From NCBI RefSeq assembly GCF_009299475.1, contig NZ_WBSN01000022.1:1-36835 (forward strand): a stretch of 36,835 nucleotides of DNA, in the 5' to 3' direction. The notes beneath the pieces were generated by a model. The model saw only the letters and a list, made by a program, of their open reading frames with translations, did no database searches and was not told where the DNA came from. Both the position numbers and the translations under genes were made by a program. Every line of letters starts with the position of its first letter. Position 1 is the first letter of the stretch. The DNA is from Bifidobacterium avesanii (GTDB taxonomy: Bacteria > Actinomycetota > Actinomycetes > Actinomycetales > Bifidobacteriaceae). This document shows, piece after piece, positions 1 through 7,192 of the stretch.

Positions 1-498
1 GGCGTCGAGCTGCTTGGCGGTGTCGTCAAGATCCGTCGTGAGCGCGTTGATCTGCTCCTCGAGCTTGGCGTCGTTGCCCGGCACGTAGGAGAGGTTCTGG
101 ATGCCCTGGAACGCCTGCTGCTGGCTCGACTGCTTGTCGGAGCTCAGCGAATCGCGCACCACGGCCGTGAAGTTGGAGGCCACGTAGATCTTGTTGTACG
201 CGGACATGAACGCCGAGGTGGAGCCCGCGGTGTTGCCGGACTTGTAGGTGTCGAGGCCGTCGCGGAGCTGCTGGTCGATGGCCTTGGCCACGTCGGACCA
301 CGTGTCGTAGTCGGCGGCGGAGGCGGACGAGGAGGACGAGGACGACTCCCCGTCGGCGTAGGCGGGGGCGGCGGGCATCGCGAGCGTCGCGACCATCGCC
401 AGCACGGCCGCGACCAGCGCGAAGACGGCCGCCAGCTTGGCGGCGACCCGTCCCATGCGCCTTCCCGGCTCGATCGACGACATGACAGCGCGCGACAT
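1..498 (-). CDS. FTR1-type iron permease, N-terminal part (runs off window)
   Basis: The frame is open from ATG at 498 to the window edge (166 codons seen, 3' end missing). An AAGGAGAGG ribosome site lies 9 nt before the ATG. Residues ~20-48 form a signal/transmembrane segment ending AYADG, followed by a Ser-rich linker and a helical domain (DYDTWSDVAKAIDQQLRDGL, then FMSAYNKIYVASNF). This is the kind of extracytoplasmic N-terminal domain that precedes the FTR1 ferrous/ferric permease in bifidobacteria, where it belongs to an EfeUOB/BfeUOB-like iron uptake system. The permease membrane core with its REGLE motifs would lie beyond the window, so the assignment rests on the N-terminal domain only. 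Longer minus-strand frames over this stretch (for example 26-775) are shadows: they lack this signal peptide and ribosome site. Confidence 0.6.
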   Translation of the reverse strand, partial: MSRAVMSSIEPGRRMGRVAAKLAAVFALVAAVLAMVATLAMPAAPAYADGESSSSSSSASAADYDTWSDVAKAIDQQLRDGLDTYKSGNTAGSTSAFMSAYNKIYVASNFTAVVRDSLSSDKQSSQQQAFQGIQNLSYVPGNDAKLEEQINALTTDLDDTAKQLDA

Positions 499-659
499 AA
501 ACCCGTTCCTCTCCTTGGCTTTCCATGCTTCGCGGGCCCTGATGCGCGGCGCGGACGGCCGGCCCATAGCCCTGCGAACAAATCCAGAGAACAAAGGTAA
601 GGGAGAAATCGAGGAAAAAACAGTCTTGTTTTTCAAATTTTTTCGGTGTATAGTGCCCC

Positions 660-1080
660 TTCTTTTTCGGACCGGGAGCGGGCACTCCCCGTCCGTCGCC
701 GGCAAAAACGGCGGAATTCCGGGAATTCTCAACATTCCGGACCGGGAGCGGGCGCTCCCTGTCCGTCAATACCATTCCCGGTCCAAGAGGAACGTCACTC
801 CCGGTCCGAAATGCCGCTCCCGGTCCGTTGGACGGACCTCACGCCCGGTTTCCGCCGTGCAATCCGGCGGCACCGGCCCGTATATCAGCCCGCCAGCGCA
901 TCAACCCGTCAATCCGCTCCTCCCCTGCCGGACAGGGAGCGCCCGCGCCCGGTCCATAACTAATGAAAACGGCGGAATGGCGGGTCTCCCAGTAACCGGG
1001 ACGGGGAGCGGGCACTCCCGGTCCGAAATGCCGCACCCGGTCCGTTGGACGGACCTCGCGCCCGGTCCGAGAATGTCGGG
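660..1080. repeat. GC-rich intergenic repeat cluster with palindromes
   Basis: Non-coding stretch between the iron permease gene and the symporter gene. Palindromic units (GGACCGGGAGC facing GCTCCCNGTCC) lie at 668-695 and 738-765, with an inverted copy at 929-955 and a related unit at 995-1024. A longer direct repeat occurs at 796-849 and 1013-1066 (54 bp, two mismatches, offset 217 bp) and contains the small hairpin TCCGTTGGACGGA. The string ACGGCGGAAT also recurs (709 and 969). The units could be transcript-end hairpins or a bifidobacterial intergenic repeat family. No T-tracts follow the stems. Confidence 0.75.
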
Positions 1081-1093
1081 CGCCGGCGGGCGG

Positions 1094-2479
1094 TCAGCCC
1101 TCCAGCACGCGCGTCACCTTGCGCTCGTCGTAGAACGCGAACACCACGCCGCCGATGCCGCACAGCACCGCCGCGCACACCGCCGCGATGCGGTATCCCG
1201 CGCCCGACGCCATGCCGATCGTCGAAACGCCGGTGAACAGCAGCATCGCCACCGACTGCCCCATCTTCATCGCGAACGTGCGGGCCGCGTAGAACATGCC
1301 CTGACGGTCCTGACCGGTCACCTTCGAGCTGGCGTCGGCGATGTTCGCCACAATCGCCTGCGGCAGGATGCCGAACGCCGCCATCGGCACCGCGGCCGCC
1401 ACGGAGAGGACCACGCCCTGCGCCATCGCGGGAAGGACCGCGAGCGCGCCCGACCCGAGCGCCGCCGCATACGCGAACGCGCAGGTGAAGATCACGAACG
1501 CGCCGAGCAGCAGCCGCTTCTTGCCCACGCGCCCGGCCAGCATGTTCACCGGCACGTAGAACAGCACGGAAACGCCGGTCATGAGCACGAAGTACACGGT
1601 GGTGGTGGCCTCGGGCAGCTTGAGCAGGCTGGTCACGAAGAACGGCAGACCGGTCTGGAACGTGGTCACCGCCACCCAGTAGACCACGTCGGAGCACACG
1701 AACTTGCGGAACTCGCCGTCGCGGAACGTCTGCCTAAGCGACTCGACGGTGGATTCGCTTGTCGGCTGGGATTTCACATACTCGCGCTCGTCGATCGCCA
1801 TCACCGGCACAAGCATGCACACGAACGCCGCGGCGGCCATGATCGTGAAGGTGAGCCGGATCGCGTTCACGCGCCCGAGCGCCGGCACGAACGCGCCCCA
1901 CACCACCGGCGCCACGTACGCCACGGCCGTGCCCACCACCCATGTGAACGAGATCGCGGTGGAGATATTGAGCTGCTGCTTGGAATCGTGCCCCAGCTCG
2001 GCGATGAGCGCGTTGTACGGCGTGCAGTAGAACGTGAGCGCGATGTAGTACCCGATCACCGTGACGAACAGGAACGCCGCGTTCAGCCAGCTGGTGCCGT
2101 CGATCGGGCTCCAGAACACGAGCACCGTCACCACGGCGAGCGGCAGGGACGCGAACTTGAGGAACGGGATGCGCCGCCCGGCCTTGTTGGTGCTGCGGTC
2201 GGAGAGCGAGGCGACCGCCGGGTCCACGAACGCGTCGAAGAACCGCGCGAACGCCGTGATGCCGCCCACCACGGTCACGATGCCCAGCACCACGAGCCCC
2301 TGCGGCACGAACACGGTCTGTCCCTGCGCGATGGTCTCCTGATCGGGCTGGTAGAAGTACACGAGCCAGTTGGAGATGATGCCGGACAGCAGCGCCCAGC
2401 CGAACTGCCCCACCGCGAACGCCCACACCTTGCCGCCGGGCAGGTCCTTGACGGCTGCGTCCGCACCCGTTCCGCTCAT
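1094..2479 (-). CDS. GPH-family sugar:cation symporter (MFS)
   Basis: A 461-residue polytopic membrane protein with about 12 hydrophobic segments. The region FDAFVDPAVASLSDR followed by AGRRIPFLK is the loop 2-3 signature of the glycoside-pentoside-hexuronide:cation symporter family (MelB-like, MFS_2). Proteins of this family bring sugars or glycosides into the cell with H+ or Na+; the substrate here cannot be told. The start is well supported: AAGGAGG lies 6 nt before ATG 2479. It is transcribed away from the apbE-like gene, and the 350 bp between them carry three copies of a possible operator. No glycosidase or LacI-type regulator is adjacent. Confidence 0.85.
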   Translation of the reverse strand: MSGTGADAAVKDLPGGKVWAFAVGQFGWALLSGIISNWLVYFYQPDQETIAQGQTVFVPQGLVVLGIVTVVGGITAFARFFDAFVDPAVASLSDRSTNKAGRRIPFLKFASLPLAVVTVLVFWSPIDGTSWLNAAFLFVTVIGYYIALTFYCTPYNALIAELGHDSKQQLNISTAISFTWVVGTAVAYVAPVVWGAFVPALGRVNAIRLTFTIMAAAAFVCMLVPVMAIDEREYVKSQPTSESTVESLRQTFRDGEFRKFVCSDVVYWVAVTTFQTGLPFFVTSLLKLPEATTTVYFVLMTGVSVLFYVPVNMLAGRVGKKRLLLGAFVIFTCAFAYAAALGSGALAVLPAMAQGVVLSVAAAVPMAAFGILPQAIVANIADASSKVTGQDRQGMFYAARTFAMKMGQSVAMLLFTGVSTIGMASGAGYRIAAVCAAVLCGIGGVVFAFYDERKVTRVLEG

Positions 2480-2570
2480 GTTCCGCCTCCTTGAAGCATT
2501 GCCGCGTCGCCTTCGACGCTGCGCTCATCCTAACACGCGCCGCTTGCGGAGCATCGGCATGCGGCGGCAT

Positions 2571-2804
2571 CTGCATAGTGTGCAGCAGATTCGGCGGTTC
2601 GTGGACACCTATTCGCATAGTGTGCGGCACCGCATTCTCTCGCATCTGCCTTCCACCGGTCTCCGTCCGCCCTTCATCGGGCCATTTTCCGGGCATTTCG
2701 GCATCGTCCCGCCCTATTTTCGCCGTTCCGTCACGGACCATCTGCTGCACGGAACGCAGATAGATGTCCGCAGCTCCGCCAAAGTGCTGCACACTATGCG
2801 AATA
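2571..2804. promoter_or_regulatory. Triple operator-like sites between divergent genes
   Basis: The 351-bp gap between the symporter and apbE-like genes holds a 21-bp sequence at 2610-2630 that returns in inverted orientation at 2784-2804 with one mismatch (core TTCGCATAGTGTGC). A third, shorter copy at 2571-2585 reads CTGCATAGTGTGCAG and is itself a palindrome with 5-bp arms. Three sites of one motif between divergent genes suggest a transcription factor shared by both, possibly with looping between the distant pair. This is inference; no regulator gene is next to it. Confidence 0.55.
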
Positions 2805-2816
2805 CCCATGCCCGCC

Positions 2817-2830
2817 TACAATGCCGTCGT
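2817..2830 (+). promoter_or_regulatory. -10 box for a probably leaderless apbE-like mRNA
   Basis: TACAAT at 2817-2822 sits 8 nt before the ATG at 2831, so transcription would begin at or next to the start codon. No Shine-Dalgarno sequence is present. The downstream operator copy ends only 13 nt upstream, where a bound repressor would cover the -35 position. The same CGCCTACANT arrangement precedes the methyltransferase gene at 4642. Confidence 0.4.
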
Positions 2831-4351
2831 ATGAACGTGCCTCCCATGAGCGATCCAAGCCGACCGACGCAGGACGCATCATCGCCCCGCACGGCGGCGC
2901 CGTCCCACATCGCCGCGTTCCCCCGCGCGCTGGGATGCGGCATCCTCATCCGCAGCGCCCGGCCGATCGACGCCGAACTACACGCGCGCATCACCTCGTT
3001 CATCGAAGCCTATGAGGCCGCGCTGTCCCGTTTCCGCCCCGATTCCCTCGTCTCCGCAATGGCCCGCGCCCCGCACGGCGGCACGTTCGACTTCCCCGAG
3101 TGGACGCTCGCGCTCTTCGAGTTGTACGACCGACTTGTCAACGCCACCGATGGCGCCATCGACCCCTGCGTCGGCGAGGACCTCGTCCGCCTCGGCTACG
3201 GCGTCGAGCTCGGCGACGCTTTCCGCAACGGAACTTCCTCGGGCTCCTCGGGCAACGCGAACGCAACGACGCAACGCAACGCCATGCCATCCCAAGCGCC
3301 GCAGCCTCTGTCCCCTCCAACCACGCATGCGGAGTCGCCGGACCGCCCGGCATCCGAAGACCCAATCCCGTTTTCAGAAGCCGGCGCCCACCGTGGGCAC
3401 AATGTGCCCACAACGTGCCCACAACGTCACCACCTCAGCGCAAGTCCCTCCGCCTCCCCGCATGCCGACCGCGCGGCCACCCAACCCGTTCCACTTCCAA
3501 GTCCCGTTTGCCGCACTCACGCCGCATCCGCAACATGCCCGCAATGCTCCCAGCCCGACGCGGACTTTTCCGGTTTATCGCACGCAGCCTCACGCGCCGA
3601 TCGCGCGTGCGCGCAATCCCAACCTTCTACCGCCATGCAACAGTCCACACCCATGTCCCGGAAGCCGAATCCCGCGCCGCCAACGTGGGATTCCCTCGCC
3701 CGGCGCGACGCCACCCGCCCCACGTGGCCGACGGACGTGGAGCGCCACGGCACCACGCTCGTCACCCGCCGCCCGGTGTGGTTGGACTTCGGCGCCGCCG
3801 GCAAGGGCTATCTGGTCGATCTCATCGCCGCCATGCTGCACGAACATGGCCACGACTCCTTCGTCATCGACGCAGGTGGAGACCTGCGCGTCGAAGGGCT
3901 TGGCTCCGACCCCGCGCACAACGCCGAACCGTTGCGCATCGCCCTCGAGGACCCGGCCGACGCCATGCGCGCGATCGGGCTGGCGGCCATCGGCGGCGGC
4001 TCGCTATGCGCGTCCTCCCCCAGCCGACGCCACTGGGCGGGCGCGCATCACCTCATCAACGCACTCGACGGCCGTCCCGCCAACGACGTGGCCGCCGCGT
4101 GGGCATTCGTCGCGCACAAGACCACGGCCGACGCCGCAACGCTCGTGGCATCCACAACAACCGAATCCGCGCCGCACGAGTTTTCCGCCGCCGCATACCC
4201 CACCGCCCTCGCGGACGGGCTCGCCACCGCCCTGTTCGTCGCCGATCCAACCGCATTACGCCACGCGTTCCCCTACGAATGCGTCATCCTCGACGTCGAC
4301 CGCACCGCCCGCCGCTCCCCGGGTTTCCCCGGAACGATCTTCACCCGCTGA
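2831..4351 (+). CDS. apbE: FAD:protein FMN transferase (ApbE family) with long insertion
   Basis: A 506-residue protein, against about 300-350 for the family. ApbE proteins move FMN from FAD onto a Thr/Ser of redox proteins such as RnfG/NqrC or FMN-binding-domain proteins. Family features visible: AIDP near residue 115, LDFGAAGKGYLVD near 315, FVIDAGGDLRV, HHLINALDGRPAND (the conserved H-I-x-P/A-x-x-G site) and TALADGLATALFV. Residues ~135-290 are a Pro/Ser/Thr/Gln-rich low-complexity insertion between the N-terminal helical part and the DFGAAGKG core. It includes a small DNA repeat of GTGCCCACAA type near 3405-3430. No signal peptide or lipobox is seen, so it should be cytosolic, unlike the lipoprotein members of the family. 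ATG 2831 lacks a ribosome site and fits a leaderless transcript; a second ATG lies at residue 6. The iron permease gene 2.3 kb away may be functionally related, but no flavin acceptor is in the window. Confidence 0.8.
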   Translation: MNVPPMSDPSRPTQDASSPRTAAPSHIAAFPRALGCGILIRSARPIDAELHARITSFIEAYEAALSRFRPDSLVSAMARAPHGGTFDFPEWTLALFELYDRLVNATDGAIDPCVGEDLVRLGYGVELGDAFRNGTSSGSSGNANATTQRNAMPSQAPQPLSPPTTHAESPDRPASEDPIPFSEAGAHRGHNVPTTCPQRHHLSASPSASPHADRAATQPVPLPSPVCRTHAASATCPQCSQPDADFSGLSHAASRADRACAQSQPSTAMQQSTPMSRKPNPAPPTWDSLARRDATRPTWPTDVERHGTTLVTRRPVWLDFGAAGKGYLVDLIAAMLHEHGHDSFVIDAGGDLRVEGLGSDPAHNAEPLRIALEDPADAMRAIGLAAIGGGSLCASSPSRRHWAGAHHLINALDGRPANDVAAAWAFVAHKTTADAATLVASTTTESAPHEFSAAAYPTALADGLATALFVADPTALRHAFPYECVILDVDRTARRSPGFPGTIFTR

Positions 4352-4379
4352 ATGCGAACCCCGAACGCACAATGCGAAA

Positions 4380-4414
4380 CAGGGGCCGGCGGAAACGCTC
4401 CCCACCGGCCCCTG
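4380..4414. terminator. Terminator-like hairpin between convergent transcripts
   Basis: CAGGGGCCGG (4380-4389) pairs perfectly with CCGGCCCCTG (4405-4414). Read on the minus strand it is followed by TTTCGCATT, a weak U-tract, so it best serves the minus-strand TPP riboswitch transcript. It also lies 29 bp past the end of the apbE-like gene and may stop that transcript too. Confidence 0.6.
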
Positions 4415-4435
4415 CGTAGTGCAATGTTCGATTAT

Positions 4436-4595
4436 TGGTTGCGACTACGGAACCTTGACGTTCAAGAGATCGGACGGTCCATGACGATAAGCCGTCCGCA
4501 ACCCGATTCCTTTCGGCGGCATTACCCGCATCAAGTTCACGGTCGAAGCCATCGCTTCCTCTCAGCCCTATCGAGCTCCCGTTTGGTTGCGATTC
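4436..4595 (-). promoter_or_regulatory. TPP (THI-box) riboswitch without a downstream gene
   Basis: Read on the minus strand, this has the thiamine-pyrophosphate aptamer landmarks: GGGCTGAGA at about 4568-4560, then GAACTTGATGCGGGTAATGC at about 4538-4519, then CGCCGAAAGG. The aptamer spans about 4578-4510. GGGTTGCG at 4504-4497 can pair either with CGCAACC upstream (4590-4584), closing a P1-like stem, or with CGCAACC downstream (4443-4437). A further hairpin CGGACGG/CCGTCCG lies at 4498-4471. These are the parts of an aptamer plus expression platform. No gene follows on that strand: the hairpin at 4380-4414 and then the tail of the convergent apbE-like gene come next. The aptamer call is firm; the absence of a target makes it an orphan or the remnant of a lost thiamine gene. 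Confidence 0.85.
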
Positions 4596-4628
4596 CATCT
4601 TGCAATCGGCCATGGACCGCAGCCCGCC

Positions 4629-4641
4629 TACACTAGGCGTC
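4629..4641 (+). promoter_or_regulatory. -10 box for a probably leaderless methyltransferase mRNA
   Basis: TACACT at 4629-4634 lies 7 nt before ATG 4642, in the same CCCGCCTACANT context as at 2811-2822. There is no Shine-Dalgarno sequence before the ATG. This supports starting the gene at 4642 and not at the upstream in-frame ATG 4600. Confidence 0.4.
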
Positions 4642-5445
4642 ATGGGCAGCAACACGCATAACACGCAATTCCACGGCAAGGCGCGGGCATACGCCGCCGC
4701 CCGACCGGGATATCCCGCCGAGGCGCTGAACTACGTCGATGCGCTGATCCGCGGCATCGATCCCGCACCGCAATCGAAAACTCCAGCCGTCGCGGACATC
4801 GGCGCGGGAACCGGCAAGTTCACCGTACCGCTGGCGGAACTCGGGACGCCGGACGGACTGTCGGTCTTCGCCGTCGAACCCGACCCTGACATGCGCGGCG
4901 AACTCCTCGCGCGCACCGCGCAACTGCCCAACGTGACCGTGCTCGACGGTACCGCCTCGCACACCGGACTGCCCGGCCGCAGCGTGGACGCGATCACCGT
5001 CGCGCAGGCCCTGCACTGGTTTTCGCCCGCCGATTTTTCCTCCGAATGCCGCCGCATTGCGCGTGGTGGCCGCTACCTGCTCATCTCCCTGTACAACGTC
5101 ACATCGTTCGACTCGGCACTCAAAAACGCGGAACCCACCAGCGCAAAGCCCACGGACGCAAAGCCCGTCGAACGCAAACTGTCCGGCAGCATCCAGCACT
5201 TCCGCGAGACGACCGCCGCGTTCTTCCGCCATCCCGTCGTCCGCGAGTTCCCCAACCCCATCCGGTACACGCGCGACACATGGCGCGCCTACATGGACTC
5301 CCACTCGCACAGCCCACTGCCCGGCAGCCCGGAGTATCCCGTGCATCGGGCCTGGGTCAACGCCGTCTTCGACGAGCGCGCCATCGACGGCATCCTCGCC
5401 GACGACACGGTCTGCATGGTCGCCAGCGAACTCATGCCGGCATAG
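4642..5445 (+). CDS. Class I SAM-dependent methyltransferase
   Basis: A 267-residue protein of the methyltransf_11/UbiE-like fold. Motif I VADIGAGTGKFTVPLAELG (residues ~43-61) binds S-adenosylmethionine; an acidic strand-2 end (VEPDPDM) and the motif VDAITVAQALHWF with an aromatic pair follow as in this family. The N-terminal FHGKARAYAAARPGYP is typical of small-molecule methyltransferases of this group (compare yeast Crg1/trans-aconitate-type enzymes). The substrate is unknown. An extension upstream to ATG 4600 would cover the promoter and has no similarity signal, so ATG 4642 was chosen. It is divergent from the TPP riboswitch; nothing in the sequence links it to thiamine. Confidence 0.75.
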   Translation: MGSNTHNTQFHGKARAYAAARPGYPAEALNYVDALIRGIDPAPQSKTPAVADIGAGTGKFTVPLAELGTPDGLSVFAVEPDPDMRGELLARTAQLPNVTVLDGTASHTGLPGRSVDAITVAQALHWFSPADFSSECRRIARGGRYLLISLYNVTSFDSALKNAEPTSAKPTDAKPVERKLSGSIQHFRETTAAFFRHPVVREFPNPIRYTRDTWRAYMDSHSHSPLPGSPEYPVHRAWVNAVFDERAIDGILADDTVCMVASELMPA

Positions 5446-5505
5446 AGGCTCATGCGCGCCGACGAACATGCGCGGCGAGTTGATCGAGCCGGTCCGACCG
5501 GACCA

Positions 5506-5725
5506 CTACCCGCCCTTCCGAGGGCAGATTTCCGGCATTGCGAACATCTACCCGCCCTTCCGAGGGCATCCCGGCAAGCGTATATGGTGCGATCAGCCGC
5601 CCAAAACCGCATCATTGCGTCGTCAGAAGGCGCAAAACCGTCGCTATGCCGCCACGCATCCGCCCTAGGAAAGGCGAGTAGATGTTCACAACGTCCCAAA
5701 TCCGCCCTCGAAAGCCGGAGTAGGC
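5506..5725. repeat. Two direct and two inverted copies of a ~25-bp repeat
   Basis: Within the 375-bp gap before the DUF2510 gene, CTACCCGCCCTTCCGAGGGC occurs at 5506-5525 and again at 5548-5567 (42 bp apart). Each contains the perfect hairpin GCCCT-TCCG-AGGGC. Inverted, more diverged copies lie at 5661-5687 (about 23 of 27 matching the 5542-5568 copy, including GAACATCTAC) and 5702-5725. A transcript would fold into one long stem-loop with ~90 nt between the arms. It may be an intergenic mobile repeat or a structured RNA. Confidence 0.6.
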
Positions 5726-5820
5726 CGGAACTCAACGGCGGAACGATCCCGGCGCACGCGTGTGGCGCGCATACGGGCCAGCGGGTACGGTGGAAGGTGT
5801 CGCCAAGAGAAGGAGTCATC

Positions 5821-6351
5821 ATGGCAGATGCACCGCAACCCGGCTGGTACCCCGATCCCGATCCGGCGGGCGCCGGCACCCGTCTGCGCTGGTGGGACGG
5901 CGCCCAATGGACGGAGCGCACCATGCCCGCCCTCCAACAGTCCCAGCCGCAGGATCAGGGCGGCGCCGGCAACGCCTACGCGCAGGCCGACTACACGCAA
6001 TCCAACTACGGTCAGAACCCCTACGACCAGAGCACGGCTCAAAGCACGGCCCAGAACGCCCAGTACGGCTATGCCCAGCAGGGATACGCCCAGCCCTTCC
6101 ACGGCCCGGCCTCCTACCTGTCCGACACCGACCGCAATCTGCGCCTCGCCGCGTTCGTGCTCAATCTGCTGAGCACCATCGGCACCGGCTGGCTCATCAT
6201 CCCCCTCGCATGGATGGTCCCCATGACCGTCCACAGCTGGCGCCTGTACAAGGGCGAGCGCGCCAACACCACGGCATTCGCCGTGTGCGACCTGATCTTC
6301 TGCAGCGTGATCGCCGGAGTGCTGCTCCTCATCAGCCAAAAGGAGGAATAG
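5821..6351 (+). CDS. DUF2510 membrane protein
   Basis: A 176-residue protein with an AAGGAG ribosome site 6 nt before ATG 5821. Residues 8-32 (GWYPDPDPAGAGTRLRWWDG, then AQWTE) are a DUF2510 domain, a short actinobacterial module found at the N-terminus of membrane proteins. A Gln/Tyr/Asn-rich linker follows (residues ~40-95), then two transmembrane helices (about 108-135 and 150-172) ending in a short SQKEE tail. The C-terminal part resembles DUF4870/TM2-like small membrane proteins. Function is unknown. The frame is open back to 5452, but that extension covers the repeat cluster and lacks coding character. Confidence 0.8.
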   Translation: MADAPQPGWYPDPDPAGAGTRLRWWDGAQWTERTMPALQQSQPQDQGGAGNAYAQADYTQSNYGQNPYDQSTAQSTAQNAQYGYAQQGYAQPFHGPASYLSDTDRNLRLAAFVLNLLSTIGTGWLIIPLAWMVPMTVHSWRLYKGERANTTAFAVCDLIFCSVIAGVLLLISQKEE

Positions 6352-6371
6352 CAGGGAATCGGGCGGCTGAG

Positions 6372-6423
6372 GCTGCCGACGGTTGGACCGACGGTTTGAG
6401 CCGACGGTTGGACCACCGGCAGC
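6372..6423. terminator. Hairpin with internal direct repeat between convergent genes
   Basis: GCTGCCG (6372-6378) pairs with CGGCAGC (6417-6423), enclosing two direct copies of GCCGACGGTTGGACC (6375-6389 and 6400-6414). It lies between the 3' ends of the DUF2510 gene and the convergent membrane-anchored protein gene, so a two-way transcript end is likely. No clear T-tract is present. Confidence 0.4.
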
Positions 6424-6464
6424 TCAACAGCCCACAACCCAGCCGGCGCGATTCGAGCCGCCCG

Positions 6465-7163
6465 TCATCCCATGCCGCCGTCGATCCACACCCATCCGCG
6501 CTCGGCCTTCGCATCGTCCGGCGCCCACGCGAGCAGATCCTCCCATCCGGTCGTGGCGCCGGCGCCGAGCCCCGTATCCGCGGAGTTTTTGCCGCAGGTG
6601 AAGTCGGTGCGGAAAATGGCGACCCGGCCCATGCCATACCGGTCGATCGCCGACGCGAAGGACGACCCCGAGCCGGGATCGTCCTTCACCGCCCGCCGCT
6701 CCTCGTCCAACCGTCCATTGGACCACCGCTCGTCATAATAAATCCGGTTGATCGCGCAGCCGGTGTACGAACGCTTCTGCCGGCGCAGCAACGTAACCGC
6801 GTCGTCCATCTGCGCGCCCGTGAATTTGGAGCTCTCCGAGACCTCGACGCGCAGGTGGCTCATATTCGCCGGCCGGTTCGGCACCCATATGCCGAAGTAC
6901 GCCATCAACGCGCCAACGATCACAAGCACCGCCATCGCAGCCGATTCACACTGCGCCGTCCGCGCCCGATGCGTCTGCCACGACCGATCGCCGCGGGCAA
7001 ACCACCCACGTAGCCCACATAGCTCACGCAGCCCACGCCATTTACCCCGCCCATCGCGATCGGCACGCCCCTCATGCGCGTCCGATTTGCCCTTCGCAGC
7101 CGGCTCGCCGGGTTCCTCACCGTCGTTCCCGGACATTCCATGCATCCGCCGCATCCCGCTCAT
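6465..7163 (-). CDS. Membrane-anchored hypothetical protein
   Basis: A 232-residue protein. The N-terminal ~70 residues are hydrophilic and charged, and one transmembrane helix (MAVLVIVGALMAYFGIWV, residues ~77-94) is followed by an extracytoplasmic domain of ~138 residues with two cysteines (TGCAIN and DFTCGK) that could form a disulphide. The pattern IYYDE ... VAIFRTDF ... GWVWIDGGMG recalls small secreted domains of the DUF4829 kind, but this is not firm. ATG 7163 is preceded at 6 nt by TATGCT (7175-7170, minus strand), which would make the mRNA leaderless; internal ATGs at 7154, 7145 and 7136 are alternatives. It follows the amino-acid permease gene on the same strand, 29 bp away. Function unknown. 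Confidence 0.6.
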   Translation of the reverse strand: MSGMRRMHGMSGNDGEEPGEPAAKGKSDAHEGRADRDGRGKWRGLRELCGLRGWFARGDRSWQTHRARTAQCESAAMAVLVIVGALMAYFGIWVPNRPANMSHLRVEVSESSKFTGAQMDDAVTLLRRQKRSYTGCAINRIYYDERWSNGRLDEERRAVKDDPGSGSSFASAIDRYGMGRVAIFRTDFTCGKNSADTGLGAGATTGWEDLLAWAPDDAKAERGWVWIDGGMG

Positions 7164-7192
7164 GGCTCCAGCATAGGGCCCAAGACCTCGGA

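Noticed and set aside
437..2494. A 685-codon plus-strand frame rich in Arg and His.
   Set aside because: It is the antisense shadow of the symporter gene and of the GC-rich repeat region; the opposite strand encodes a clear membrane protein.
4341..4679. A 112-codon minus-strand frame over the TPP riboswitch.
   Set aside because: It crosses the aptamer and terminator hairpin and shows no protein pattern.
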